The notes: generated by a model not told the origin, from the sequence alone. A DNA stretch of 64,000 bases from Isoetes taiwanensis (GCA_021234155.1 JAJEKV010000060.1:6596323-6660322); one strand, 5' to 3'. Positions 21,801-34,559 are shown, counted from the stretch's first letter. A program made the numbers and translations.

Positions 21801-23732
21801 ACCCAAGCCATCTAAAAATCATAAACTAATCTATTATATCATCGAAATTTCGATTGTGTGCATTCCATTAACAATATGCATGCAGGTGGCAACCTTAAAA
21901 TTGAACAAACTAGCGAGCAGTACCGAGGTAAAGCAATACTTTCGAAATGCTAATTTCTTGTGATGAAACAATGTTAACCGCTCATATACAACTTTCAAAG
22001 GTGTTTTACAATTACATCAAGAAAGGGATGGACAAAGAAAAAATGCTAATGCAAAAATGAATCCGAGTCTAAAACTGCTCAAGCCTCCTATTGCACCTTT
22101 TTGCTAGCTTTTGTTTTTTGTAGAATGTTAGCATAGGAGCAATCTGGATAATTATATGATATAGAGCTAGGTACGAATTTGATAGGTCGAGATTTTACTT
22201 TAATTGTAGAAATGGTATCTAACCTTAAACAGATAATGAAAGCAGTTGTAATGTCGTACAAACTCTAGCTCTAGCTCCTATTTCTATGTGGTTGTATTTG
22301 CAACATACAAAACTTGGAGTTCTACACGGACATGCACTGACTTACATTCTAGAAAATACAACTTGGAGTTCTACACGGACATACACTGACTTACATTCTA
22401 GAAAATACAGGCCAGTGTATGAAGTTGCGAGTTAATATTTTCCCTTGTCTAGGCTTACATTTAATATTATTGGCTTCATAGAACTTACAAAGAGTTATGC
22501 GAAGTTATTGAAGACTATTCGTTAGTCTACTTCAACATGCTTAGAAATTTAATTCGCAAGGGTATTGCATCATTCCCTCTAACTATAAGCTAGAGATTGT
22601 GCAAGCGATTACATCTTAACCTTAAGCTATTGGAATCCAACAACACATCTAGGCAATAAGTTATGACTCAAGCATTCTTACATCATATTGATACCATTCT
22701 TACACTATATCAATGAAATTCCAGATTAGCACTCTTGGTCTTGTCCATCCACTGGTTCAAACTTAAAACATAGAAATTGCATCGCACCCCCTGCATCAAT
22801 GCTCATATATGGCTATGATTTCTTAAAGTGTCATATCTAGGTCTTGGAACTGTTGTTGATGCTTTAGAACATAAGAACGACAAAATAACGCCTCTTCCTA
22901 CAAGGTAAACCGCGAGCAAAAAGAATAATAAACATCTCATGTCAGGGATCTCAAGTCATAAGCACCATGCTAGAAATAGGCTTGGTCCATGCACAATTCA
23001 TAAACAAAAGAAAACAAAACAACACAAAACAAAATCCCTCTTTCAAACCATTAATAACCCCCGACACATCAAATGATCCAACAAGAACCATGAAAACGAA
23101 ACGACAACAAGAAACATGAAAACACACTCTCGAGCCACAAAAGGGCAACCCTCCGTGCGTAGCACCTTGTTATAAAGGTTATCTATTTGGTTAAATTGAT
23201 TACTTAATTATCTAGGGCTTAATTTTTTAGGATGGAGACCGAGATGAGGGGCTCAACATCCAATACCATTATAAGGATTTTGGATAAATTTGTAAAAACA
23301 CGAATTTAAAAACGTATGAAATAGAGAGAATTAAAGAGAGAGAAGTATAAATAAATGAAAATACATTGAAATGCAAGGATAAACACATAATTGAAACACG
23401 AACTAATGATTTGGATATTTGGTCGGGGGATTAGTTTTTTCTGCTTTCACAAATTTGAATAACCTTGGCAGAGTCCGAACGTAATTGTTGGGTTCAAATG
23501 CAAGCATTAAGTTTCCTTTCTCATCTCCATGCCTAACAAGTGGGACTCGCAAGAAACCAACAAAGCGCCCGAGATAGATAGGCTTCTCATTCATCTCAGC
23601 AGATTTTCTACAATGGTGGACAGTGGGTAGCCGCACACATGCGAACTACCCACGAAAAATAAAGGGAAAATCCAATTATATCATTTGGACCCCAAAAAAA
23701 TACAATGCTAATAGATGAGTGGCTGATGTACC
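18891..23732. other. AT-rich intergenic DNA, no gene seen
   Basis: No protein or RNA gene could be recognised. Short frames here are AT-rich chance ORFs. An (ATTCT)n tract near 21727-21738 may mark another LINE tail. A 49-bp tandem duplication is listed separately. Confidence 0.55.
22312..22409 (+). repeat. Tandem duplication, two 49-bp units
   Basis: ACTTGGAGTTCTACACGGAC… is repeated head to tail (22312-22360, 22361-22409) with one mismatch. It is a recent local duplication. Confidence 0.9.
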
Positions 23733-23813
23733 TGCCGAAAGCTTATCACCGGGATTAAAAAACCCCGCCCTTTCGGGTTTTCGAGGAAAAACCCTGGTGA
23801 TAAGCCTTCGGCA
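23733..23813 (-). repeat. Second hairpin sharing the LINE-tail core
   Basis: TGCCGAAAGCTTATCACC (23733-23750) pairs with GGTGATAAGCCTTCGGCA (23796-23813), 17 of 18 positions matching. The core (GGGATTAAAAAACCCC, then GGGTTTTCGAGGAAAAACC) closely matches 17856-17900, while the stem sequence is unrelated. No LINE coding fragment is seen next to it. Confidence 0.55.
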
Positions 23814-23819
23814 AGGGGC

Positions 23820-25380
23820 TTAGACAAACGTAAGGCATAGAATCGCTCCCAAAAACCCCCGCATGGAGAAGTCGAAACAGATGCCGCTCGCCAACCTGTA
23901 CCTGCACATCACCAACACAACAAACGAGAAACCATACCAAAGAATAGCATCACCCAGCGGGTGGAAAAACATGATAAACAGAACTTGTACAAAATATAAT
24001 AAACAAAGAAGGGGGGAAGGGTGGGTTCAAAGAGAATAAGCACTGCTGAGAGAAGAGGAAGCGCCGATGAGACGTGGATGCAGAAACGCGCCTGAAATAG
24101 CGAACTCCCAACCCAAAACGGGCATGCACCGCCCGCATGCATGCATGACGTGCATGCTCGTCCCATTCTAGAATGGCGATCCGATGTCTCGGATCGATGC
24201 GATTAACAGCTACGCATAACTTGTTATGCAGATTAATACCTTTGTATATGTATGTGGCTGGCATAAAAGGCCCTCCAAAATGGATACCTTAAGGGTGTGC
24301 TTAAAGTGTTGCAACTAAAAAGCACAATGGAAAGCACATCAATTCATAGATGCACAGCTTGAAGACAAAGTCCAATGTTTAAGGTGGCCAAAGGGACTTT
24401 TAATTACTACATCAGTGCATGCTTTAAACTCCAAATAGATGACAAGAACTCAATAGTAGAGGAAATTAAATAACCATTTCAAAGTTGAGTTGAAGAACAT
24501 TATTAAGAAAACATGCACATCACCTTATAGGAAGATATTGGAAGTGGGCAGGTCAAAAATTCTGGGTATGACCTTTAGGTTGCTTGCTGCATACGCTGTG
24601 TAACAATTTTCAGTGTAAAAACACTCTCTATTGCTAAGTAATAGAAAGGACGCTACAAATATGACTCACTGGATATAGATTTGCGCTCCATAGTGTATGA
24701 AAGCGAGCTGCACATAACAACAGAAATGGACATATTAGAAAGGAATTTTCTTTTTGATGCCTTTCAAGCACGTTATCTACAATGTGAGTGGTGCAAGCCT
24801 TTACGCAAGTGTGGGTTCTATAAAGTGACAAACCCAATATACAAAATCGTATAATTGACGAAGAAATTTCAAGATATATTGATAGATACCTTGAATATGG
24901 ATAGACACCTTTATATACACCAAATTTTCATATTGACATCCATTTTCTCTAGTTTAACCAATCTATTAGTCAATTGAACAAATGAATCCAGTTGATTAAG
25001 TTGACAACTAGTCTCTACTAGTCATTTGAACAAATGAATTCTATTGATTAAGTTGACAACTAGTCCTAGATAGCAGAGAATTCTAGAGTCCTATCAATGA
25101 ACGGAATTCTCACGTGGAGTGATGTCTCTAAAATTATTATGAACACAATAAACAAGAGAGAGATAGATAGTTAGATAGACAATAAGAGAAAAAAGAAGTG
25201 TAATCTCGTGATGAATTTTGTATGTCTTTGTACAGAAGTGAGCCATAACTAGCTCATGACAGAGTTCATAAAAAATATCAAGTCCACAAGTCCACATGTA
25301 CCAATAAAAATCTTAACAAGTTCTGAACAGAGGCCTTTGAGCTTGTTCTATTAAATTACTCCCATTTCTTTCTTGATGAA
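23820..25380. other. Intergenic, no gene seen; one tandem duplication
   Basis: AT-rich, without a recognisable gene. A 52-bp unit is duplicated in tandem at 24968-25019 and 25020-25071 (CAATTGAACAAATGAATCC and variants). Confidence 0.55.
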
Positions 25381-25391
25381 GGGAAACCATG

Positions 25392-26486
25392 TCAACAAAC
25401 CTTTCCAAGTAGAGGAAACCTTTGAAGATCAACAAGCACATAGGGCACAGCTAATTCCTGATTTTTTTGTTGCATTTGAATCCGTTGACGCTTGGCTTGG
25501 GCCTGTGCTACAAATGGGTTTCTTCTGCAATTTGATCTTTTGCCCACTGATTCGGATAAACTATGTCTCAACACCCAGGGATGGGATAGAATTTGCTGCA
25601 ACGATATTCTATTTGCTGGATTGGGCTGCAACATGGCCAGAACAACATCTTTCGCTTCGTATGATATATCACTGGGAAAATCTAAGTGGGAAACTGTCAG
25701 ATCCTCCCCATTAGCTAGCCTACGCTGAACGTCCCAGCTTTCGAGTTCTGAAAATGCATACCAGCCAGTAAGTGCTTCATAAAGAATAATTCCCAGTCCC
25801 CAGATATCAATCTCCTTGGAGTATCTCCCGCCCACAACCTCTGGTGCCAAATATCTTTGAGTTCCCACAACTTTAGAAAAATATGGAGGATCTAATGCAC
25901 CGGAACAAGCAGAAAGTCCAAAATCCGACACTTTTACATTGTAGGGTTTTCCGCCCAAGCTTATTAAAACATTCACAGGCTTCAAATCACGATGAACAAC
26001 CCCATTTGCATGTAAATTCTCTAGAGTCTTCGCCAAATTTTGAATAAGAAGAGCGCATTCTGGCTCCGAAAGCTTGCCTTTTTTCTCAATTCTGTCTGCC
26101 AGGCTGCATTCGCAGAGCTCCATAATAAAATGCCAGGAATCTTTGTCGTTGATCACCTCTTCTAGATGCACAATTCCAGGGCAGCTGGCTAATTTGTGCA
26201 TGATTTCCATCTCCGTTCTAACGTAATTTGTGTTCTTGGAGGTGGTTTTGCAAGCAAATTCCTTTCCGTCTTCCACTCTTTTGCATTTAAAAACAATAGC
26301 TTGCCCACCTTCTCCGAGCCGTTTGAGCAGATCATAGTCTTCCAGCAGGTTGGGAAATTTGCTGGAGTACAAAACGTTCAGATCCTTAGCCTTATCCATC
26401 TCTAAACCCTTTTCCATCTTTAAACCCTTCTCCTTCAGAGCCATCGTCTTCTCCATCTCTAAACGCAAATGCACACAGATTGCCAA
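25392..26486 (-). CDS. Serine/threonine protein kinase, intronless
   Basis: A complete eukaryotic protein kinase domain spans residues 51-306 of 364. Visible motifs are the glycine loop LGEGGQAIVFK (57-67), FACK with the ATP-binding Lys80, the helix-C Glu92 (TEMEIM), the catalytic loop HRDLKPVN (165-172), DFG (188-190) and APE (214-216). The RD arginine and the HPW end motif (SHPWV) are present, so it should be active. The N-terminus is Lys/Glu/Met-rich, and the C-terminal tail has a basic segment (QAKRQRIQMQQK) that could act in nuclear targeting. Substrate and pathway cannot be read from sequence; the domain looks like a calcium/calmodulin-type or PEPKR-like plant kinase. There is no disabling mutation. 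Several in-frame Met codons near the start (residues 1, 11, 15, 24, 30) leave the exact start open. It is the best intact ordinary gene of the window; a retrogene origin is possible because it lacks introns. Confidence 0.85.
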   Translation of the reverse strand: MAICVHLRLEMEKTMALKEKGLKMEKGLEMDKAKDLNVLYSSKFPNLLEDYDLLKRLGEGGQAIVFKCKRVEDGKEFACKTTSKNTNYVRTEMEIMHKLASCPGIVHLEEVINDKDSWHFIMELCECSLADRIEKKGKLSEPECALLIQNLAKTLENLHANGVVHRDLKPVNVLISLGGKPYNVKVSDFGLSACSGALDPPYFSKVVGTQRYLAPEVVGGRYSKEIDIWGLGIILYEALTGWYAFSELESWDVQRRLANGEDLTVSHLDFPSDISYEAKDVVLAMLQPNPANRISLQQILSHPWVLRHSLSESVGKRSNCRRNPFVAQAQAKRQRIQMQQKNQELAVPYVLVDLQRFPLLGKVC

Positions 26487-27142
26487 TGCAAAGCTTTAAC
26501 CTTTTCATTACCCTTTAACCTTTTATAACCCTTTTCCATTACGCATTTTCCATGAAAATGGGAACCCCTGATTTAGATTGCGTGTGCCTGTTAGGCTTTC
26601 AGGACATGTCTAGATTGTCCAAATTTAGAACAGATATTTGGAAGAGATATTTAGAACAGATATTTTTGGCAAAATTTGGAAGAGATATTTAGAACAGATA
26701 TTTTTGGCGACCCTTTTTGCTGACACTACGAAACAACAGAATTACATTGCATACGTGATTTCCCTCTCAATTTCTGCTTCCATCAAAAATATGTGCTCAA
26801 TTTTTTTTGCTTTCAAGTAAATGCATTTGCATAGCCACCATGCAACTGGTAGAGCAAATTGAGCTTGCAAAATTGGTAGCCCAGCTTTCCAAGAAAGACA
26901 AAATAGAAAAGTGACCAGAAGTCTGTAAATTTATTCTGGATTGGAGCATACGTACAAGAGTAAACAGTTTGTAGCTGCTTGCATACAAAAGTAGTCTCAG
27001 TATCTGGCTGGATATCTTAATCTACGTCCATTAAAAACAACAGCATAACCCCAGTGGATATCAAGAAGCTTCTTGTCTGGTATGCACATAATTGTTCATA
27101 CGGGTGATGAGCAATCCTGAATCTGATCTTGTTATCCTCAAA
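26487..27142. other. Upstream region of the kinase gene, with a 38-bp tandem duplication
   Basis: No gene is seen. TTGGAAGAGATATTTAGAAC… is repeated in tandem at 26638-26675 and 26676-26713. The kinase promoter should lie here on the minus strand, but no clear TATA box could be fixed. Confidence 0.5.
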
Positions 27143-27590
27143 GACCTCAACGGGCGCCCGTATATCGAGTCCGGGATGTGGTGTTTCCGGACTTTTTTCG
27201 TGGTGTTTCTGGACGCCGTTATCAGCCACTGTGCACTTCACAGTTTTAAGCCCAGAATCAACTGTTTTAGGTCATTTTTTGCTTGATCCGGCTCTATCTG
27301 AGCTCAAATCACTTCCTCTCTTCATCAAACTAGTGTTAAAGAGGAAGGCAAAGCGATTGGAAGGGCTTTTGAAGCATTTCAAGCCGTCCAGGGAGCTGCA
27401 AAAAGGATCCGACCAAAGATTTTGGCTTCGCCGCGCAGTTTCGCGCTTGGTTTTTGGCCAGAAATACCACTTTTTGGCCAGAAACACCACTTCCAGAAGC
27501 ATTGGGTGTTTCTGGACGTCCAGAAACACCATAGGCAAATTGTCCGGAAACACCACATCCCGGACTCGATATACGGGCGCCGACTTCAAC
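27143..27590. mobile_element. Mutator-like MITE with 40-bp perfect terminal inverted repeats
   Basis: GGCGCCCGTATATCGAGTCC… (27153-27192) is repeated in perfect inverse at 27542-27581 over 40 bp. The flanks GACCTCAAC (27143-27151) and GACTTCAAC (27582-27590) form a 9-bp target duplication with one mismatch, the length typical of Mutator-like elements. The interior holds several GTGTTTCTGGAC-like repeats in both orientations and no transposase. Non-autonomous. Confidence 0.8.
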
Positions 27591-29960
27591 TCTCTCAAAA
27601 GGTGTTAGAGCCCCGGCTTGAAATTCAAACTTTGAATAAGCCGTTCCTGCTCCTGCTCCTGAACAACATAGCATTGTTAGCAACTCCTGTTAAAAGACCT
27701 GTTCAAACTACAAGTCCAGCACCAATTGTTTCAACAAGGGCTGCAGCAGAATCCAAGCTGCATCAAAAATCATCATCATTGTCACTGGAACTGAAACCTT
27801 CCTTCTGAACCTTTTACTCCTTTGCTGTTAAATCATCATCATCATCAACATTTCCACCATTCTCTGCAGTCTGGTTCTGTTGCTTTGAGTTGCAGCTTCT
27901 TCTGCTTCAAGCTTTTCAAATTCTTCTGCTAGTGTTTTGTGAAGATCACTCTGATCCTTTTTTTATTGGTTCTACAGTCATAACATCTTCCAAATCTTCC
28001 GAGCATTTTTTGCTTTTTCAAAAAATTGATATGTGACCCTTTGAAAATTTAGACATCAAATGGGGTCAGAAACATCATCTAGACATCTATTATATCTCTT
28101 GATAAAATAATAAATGCATTACGATCTTCAGACTCGCAAGAACAACGCCATGTAGGGTTCCAAGAATTCTATATTCAACTACCATCACATGGTGACATGT
28201 TGGTGGTGAAAAACCCTAGATAGCTAAGATACCTGATAATGAAGTTATGAGTAATCTGTTTTGTAAGTATACTCCTCCACAACTTGAAGACATACCAAAG
28301 ATTTGGACAGAGGATCAGACCACTTATAAGCATTTCAGCAAAATTTCACTATTATTTCATAATTTGGCAAATCACTGCATGCCGTATACTGCGTCCAAAC
28401 AATTGGGGCTGAGCTCATCTTGAAAACATAATTTCGCAGCCTTTTGTGAATCCTGGTGGGAGGTCAAAATTAACAAATTATCTGCATTTTATTGTACCTC
28501 AAACATCACATGGCGTTCGATTTCTTCAGGCTCCGCTGTTGTGACCTCAGTAAAGCACCATCAGGGTCTGCAGCATTTTTTTGCTCCTCCAGCAGCATCA
28601 GGATCTGCAGGAACTTTTGGAATTGGCTCGTCCAGGCTAACCTACTCCGAAAGAATGCCTAACCTAACTTATTGAACAAGCTTTTGTCTTTCTTGTGTTA
28701 GACTGATGGACCTTTAGATACAATGTAAACAATGTCGGTACGTTCGTGTGCTTGCTTGACGGGGCCAAAGGTAGAAGGGCAAACAAGACTTGTGATTTGA
28801 CGGAGTCGTACATGAATAATAACCTTCATGCGTTTCCCATGTTCCCATGAAATGCTATTTCCATATAATCTTTTGTGGCCAAGAAAGCAGGTGAATGCCA
28901 AGAATGTTGGCTAGATAGATAGATAAAGAATTTAACGTTTGCGAATACTACAATGTTGATGCTTCTATTACCAACAAAATAATGTTGGTCAACTGTCGGT
29001 CCGCGACGTCCTTTGGTCCAAAGTCGATCTGCGACATCTGCAAAATTTCGTCGATTATCGACGACATATCATCGATTGTTGACTAGACCTGGCAGACAAG
29101 CAACACACAGACAGCCAACGTCAACGTGGTTAATGTACTATGACATGTCATCTATCGAAAAACCAACATCGTTTTGAAGATTGTTAACGTGATAACATCA
29201 ACATTTGGTTACTTTGGCGAGAAACTCGGGAGCTTCTTTAGCCCCATCTCATTGTGGTTTCAAGTTACCCTTGGGAGCATTTTGGCACCTTAGGTGTTGG
29301 AGCATTACTATTAGATGGTAAGTTGCTAAAACTTAGTGCCTAGTATGCCATTGTGATTCATAGGTTCCTTCGCAGTTCTAGATAATATTTTCTCAGTTCT
29401 GGAAGTTGTATTTTGGATTCATTTATAATCAATCCATATCATCATTGGGGGATATGGGTGCAAAATCGGTACTGGGTAGCAGAAATCACCGTCCGGACGC
29501 CGCTTACAAGTGCTTAAAATCGGTGTGTTTTAAACACGACGTGCGTGATTGAAGTATTGACATGAGGGGGTCTTGCAGATCAAATGGCAATTTGAGAGAA
29601 TCATGAACATGTTTGGTGCGGAAACATGAATGCACGTAGCCCGCCATATTCTGGATGGCGGGCTAACCCATCTTAATTCAAGCAAAATGGAGGGACTAAT
29701 TGTTTCCAAGAATTGCACGAACAGAAATTCAACAATTTGCCCTCACCAATTGACAATACAATCCGGGATAGATGAAACCCAATTCCTCTCCCCCGTTCAA
29801 TTTCTGAGCCATTGATGCGACAGGAAGAGAGAAGAGGCGAGATTGTATGCAAAGAAGGTAGCAATGAAGAAGAATTTCTCTTCTAAAGATTAAGCCTTCA
29901 AAGGCGAATAAGAAATTGAGGACCGAGTGTATGAGAATAAGAGAAATTTCAGGAGAAATT
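27591..29960. other. Intergenic, no gene seen
   Basis: AT-rich. A GATA tract lies at ~28913-28924 and short ATC repeats near 27830-27845. No coding frame of note. Confidence 0.5.
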
Positions 29961-29984
29961 TATGAAGTATTCAACCAAATCGGT

Positions 29985-32160
29985 ACAAATGTTGATGACA
30001 ATGACAAAGGCGCATCCTTGGCGGTCTTCTTTGGAGGGCAAGGGATTTACCAATTGCTTCTATAAAGAAATCTAAGCGAGGGTTACTATGGCCGAGCAAA
30101 TGGTGAAGAATTTGAAGGAAACAATGCAAGAACATAAGTTTGAGAGGAATTATGACATGCCCGTGCAAGGAAGTCCACCCGATAATGGGCGGCGGTACAA
30201 ATGGTGTCAAGCCATTGAATCAAGCGAGAAGTGGCCGGATTGCTCAAAGCATCCCGGAAAAACAATTTCAAATGCTTTTCAAAGAAGGGTGCAAGCTAAC
30301 AAAGGGAAGGACCTTGGTCAATGTTCGGAGGAGGAGGAAGCGGATGGATAGCATGTTAGATCACAATAGAGAAGTCTGTTATCAAGTTCGGGACGAGAAA
30401 ATACAAGAGTTTCTCCATACAAGAAAGGCGTGAGGAAGTATGTATCGAGAGAGGGAATAAAGATGGAACATCAATTCACCTTCTTGAAGTCGACCAAGTA
30501 AGTATTCATCCTATATTGTAGGGTTAAGTTATATGTAGCATTTATTTGGCATTCACACGATTTCCCTGCGGTTGCAATTCTACCTCGGGTTTAGAGAGGA
30601 GAATCCTCATATCAAAATTGCATTTGAGACTTTTGAGAGGTTGAAACCTAGTTTTGTAAGGAGGATCGTGAGAGGCATACATCTTTGTTGCATTTACCAC
30701 TTGAAATTTGAATACATCATGCAAGGATTGAGCAGTGCGTAGAGAAAATCGGGTGGAGTTCATGACAATTGCAAGCTGCCTTTGTGAGATTTGTATTTTG
30801 GCCCGAGAATGTGCAGCCAAGGAGCATACAATCAAGTGTACCCGGTGATTTATGGAGACAAGTGGTGCTGCGGCAAAGGTGATGATGAGGAGTGGTTTGA
30901 TCATAAGCGCTTGATGTTGGCGTGTAAAAAATGTGGGTTGGATAGAATTAGAAAATGTCCACGAGGAAATGGATGGCGCGGGTTGATTACTAGTTAATTG
31001 GAAGACATTTGAAAAGCAACACGTGGACGGGGACGGAGAATTGAGGGGATCAAGAAAGGCTTTGAGGTACAAACCTGTCTTGAGATTAGTCTGAGAAGAC
31101 GAAGTCCCAAAGAATTTCAAGAGGAAGTGAAGAAGGTAATATCAGATTTTGTTCCACACAATTACATAGCACATTGGCAGGCCAATCAGTTTAAACAGTG
31201 TGTGTCATCATTTCCAGAAGATACAATTGTATCTGTTATTGACTTTCTTGAGAAAATTCTGACATCAAGATCCGAATGAGCCCGGTCAATGCAGCGGCAT
31301 CTGGACCAAGTTTCTATACTTGTTCACATAACATATAGGCATGACAAAAGTGCTGATATTCCTGTTCCTGTGCAGACAGAAGAAGACTGTCCAAAGAAGA
31401 GAAAAAAGAATAGAAGGTTGGAGCGGTCCAGGAATAGACTCAACAACGGTAGGAAGATCATAAAAGAGACTCACTTTTACATTTACGATGATAAAGTGCA
31501 TGACTCATTATTTGTGGAACACGCCTACAAAAAGCATGTTGCATGGCTTAAGGAGCAGGGAAATAGAGTATGAGAAGCATTGGTTTTGGAGTGATGGCTG
31601 CTCATCACAATTCAAGTCAGAAAAACCTTTTTTTTTCTTAGGCAGGTACTTCACAATCAATGACAAGGAAATAGTGTGGAACTACTTTGCCACTGCTCAT
31701 GGTAAAGGTGAACATGATGGTGCAGGTGCTGTTATCAAAAGGCTGCTAAGTAAGGAACAACTCAAACCCAATGGTGTGCAAGCGAGGCATGCTAAAGATA
31801 TTGTAAAATTTCGTGTACATATTTTTGATCTACCGGTCGATGAAACAGATGAGATCAAAAGATATTTTTGGGAAATTGAACTTCTTTGTTGTGGCAAACA
31901 TGGAAGAATATGAAATTGAAACACTCAAAGGCACAAAGAAGATTCAGCGTATCGGACTGTCCAGCAGGACTAGACCAAGCAGGCTTGCTCATAGATGCTG
32001 TCATGTTTACCTTTCGTTTTGCATGGATCATAATTGGGACTCTGCATCAATACAGTGGTAGATTTGGAAAGTGGGAGGTAACTGACTTAAAACCAGGAGT
32101 TGAGAAGAAAAAGGAGACTCTTGAGCAGCCAATGAATGGATCGATAATTTGGTAGAGGTA
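29985..32160 (+). pseudogene. Decayed DDE/RNase H-like transposase-type gene
   Basis: Fragments in different frames line up into one protein: a cysteine-containing segment ACKKCGLDRIRKCPRGN (~30930), VPHNYIAHWQANQFKQC then VIDFLEK (~31160-31255), QDPNEPGQCSGIWTK, THFYIYDDKVHD (~31465), FWSDGCSSQFKS (~31585), NYFATAHGKGEHDGAG then KR (~31680-31740). The pattern of Asp in VIDF, Asp in SDGC-x-QFK and an HGKG-x-x-DG block occurs in a widespread family of uncharacterised, transposon-associated proteins with an RNase H-like fold; this assignment is from memory of the motif pattern. At least four frameshifts or stops show it is dead. A following segment (GVDFYILKC, ~32205) may be its C-terminal part. 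Confidence 0.55.
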
Positions 32161-32519
32161 GGTGACAATTTTGCGGTGAATCTTTGAGGTAGACAATTGG
32201 GAGGGTGTGGACTTCTACATCCTCAAGTGCACCTGAGAACCCAAATGCACACTTGAAGATTCATACAAAGATGGATGGGGGCAAAATTTGGAGTGCATGA
32301 GGTTATCTTAAGTGGATTGTATTATCAATTCTTGGGTAATTTCAAGTATATGTTGCTCACTAAACAACCAGAAGCCTCAGGCACCTGACCATGTGGTAAG
32401 ATATCCTAAAATTGATATGGAAAAAGTAGAAGGCCTGAGACATGTATGCAATTTCTTTTGGGAGACCCATGAAAAAAATTATGGCGGTCTCCCAATAACA
32501 ATGTAATTGTTTGACACTT

Positions 32520-32970
32520 AACGAAATTGATGTTATTCTTTTCAAGTGATTTGTTGTTCCGGCACCTAAGCATGTAAGCACATATTTTATATATATTAAC
32601 AATAGTGAGGATGCACAAGGGTGGTGTGCATGGACACGTGCCAATTGAAGATTGAATTGTTGTTTATAAGAATCTAGATTTGTGACATTGGAATAAGGTT
32701 CAATTATTTATTTTGGTACCATCACTATCCCAACATTCTTGGCAAAATTATATTGTCAAGGCGTTTCCTTGATGTGACATGTGTCAATTCGAGTAGTCAT
32801 CTGAAATATTGCAGCCTGTTCTGAATTAATTGTTCGGTAGCGTGTGAGGTTTATCATTAATCGACGGCGCCTAAGCCACGAGGACTTAAGCAAAAGGGCG
32901 CCCACAAGCTCACGCTCGCCTACAAGCTCTCGCCAATTCATCGCGCCGCCAATTCCTCCTCTGCACTCGC
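32520..32970. other. Intergenic, no gene seen
   Basis: AT-rich to ~32850, then turning GC-rich. No gene or RNA signal seen. Confidence 0.5.
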
Positions 32971-32971
32971 C

Positions 32972-33005
32972 AATCCTCCCAATCCTCCCAATCCTCCCAA
33001 TCCTC
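32972..33005 (+). repeat. CAATCCTCC minisatellite
   Basis: Four to five copies of a 9-10-bp unit (CCAATCCTCC) in tandem. Confidence 0.85.
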
Positions 33006-33287
33006 CGGCATGAAGCGAGCACATAGCGAGGGCTGGGAGGTCACCTCAGCGGCGCTTACAAAAAGCGTCGAAGAGGTGTTCCCTCCACTCTTCCCGCCTC
33101 TGCGGGAAGTGCTTCTTTGCCTCCCACTCTGCTTGCCTCCTCTCCGCCCACTCCTCGCCTCCCGGTTTGAGGGAGTCTGATTCCGATTCCTCATCTTTCG
33201 ATTCCTATGAGGAATCGAGAAAATGAGGAATCGGAAATGAATTCAGGAATATGTCCCGCCGTGATGCGAGGGGATGGATAGGCGAAT

Positions 33288-33385
33288 AAGGAAGAGGAAG
33301 AGGAAGACGAGGAAGAAGAGGAAGAGGAAGAGGAAGAGGAAGAGGAAGAGGAAGAGGAAGAGGAAGAGGAAGAGGAAGAGGAAGG
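33288..33385 (+). repeat. GAAGAG hexanucleotide microsatellite
   Basis: About 16 copies of AGAGGA/GAGGAA, interrupted near the left end by ACGAGG. Reading frames through it are repeats, not genes. Confidence 0.9.
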
Positions 33386-33544
33386 AACGAGGAAGGCGAC
33401 TTGGAGGAGCTCTCGGGGCTTTCCTTAAAGGTACATGCAAATTTTCATTTGTTTCTGTTTTCATTTTTTCGTTTGTTTAATCTTCGTTTGTTTAATTTTT
33501 CGTTTGTTTCATTTGTTGCGGATGGAGAATGAATGCGGGGAGCA

Positions 33545-33668
33545 GATGAAGATGAAGAAGACACCCCTTGAAGAAGACACCCCCTTGAAGAAGACCCCTT
33601 GAAGAAGACACCCCCCTTGATGAAGAAGACAACCCCCTTTGAAGAAGACACCCCTTTGAAGAAGACAC
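33545..33668 (+). repeat. Tandem repeat of GAAGAAGACACCCC units
   Basis: Six imperfect units of 18-23 bp with core CTTGAAGAAGACACCCC. Confidence 0.85.
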
Positions 33669-34559
33669 TGGCCTCAGGGCCAAAATTTTGTAACAATTTT
33701 GTAAAAATTTTGTACATTGGCCTAATGGCCCTTTTTTTTATAAAAAATCTTGTTTACCATCAAACTTTGTTGTAACTTTGTTTCTTGTTTCATTGAGATC
33801 TCTTCTTCTTCATCTATGAAATGTTATTTTTGTCTATCTATCAAATTTATGAAGTTAATTCACATGCGAGTCCATTCGGATTTACGCTTGAATGTAATAA
33901 AGTGCTCTAGCTCTTTCATTAGTTTCAAACACTAAGCATTTTAATCACTTTCAAGCGATTGCGGTGAGTAAGCCTTTGGAACACACACGAGCACTTATGC
34001 AATAAACAGCTACCTTTAAAGCGGTTATATGGCTTAACAATAAGCATTTGCACCTTACGCATGACGATAAGCACATTATGACATTAAGCAACTACATAAA
34101 AGTATCACATCCTTTGCAAGACAATAAGCGATATCGCCATTAAGACTCAAACCATAGCACTTGCAATTTTTTTTTTTTAAGCACTTGATAAGTTTTAAGC
34201 ATCCCTTTCGGTCGGCATTGAAGTATATATAAACAATATAGCAAAAACTTATAGACAAGTGCATTGAACTACATAAACAATATAGCAAAAACATTCTTAA
34301 ATTAAGATAAAGATGGTACATGAAAAGTGTAGGATTCCTTGGCCTAAATAAATGACAAAACGGACCAATATATGGAGAATGACAAGCGTCATCACCATAA
34401 ACCTTCTCAATTCCTCCTTCACAAACTGCGGAGGCAAGAATTGTTTTTCGAGAAAGTCTTTCCAAGCATAGCTTCATAATCTTTCTATCGTCTTAGGCCA
34501 AGGCTTGTATCTATGTGTATTCTTCACCAAGAACTTCATTTCTTCCTCGGTCTTGGCCT

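Noticed and set aside
33243-33480. Arg/Lys and Leu/Phe repeat frames
   Set aside because: By-products of the GAAGAG microsatellite.
32972-33668. CRISPR-like short repeats
   Set aside because: Units are head-to-tail without unique spacers; these are minisatellites in a eukaryotic genome.
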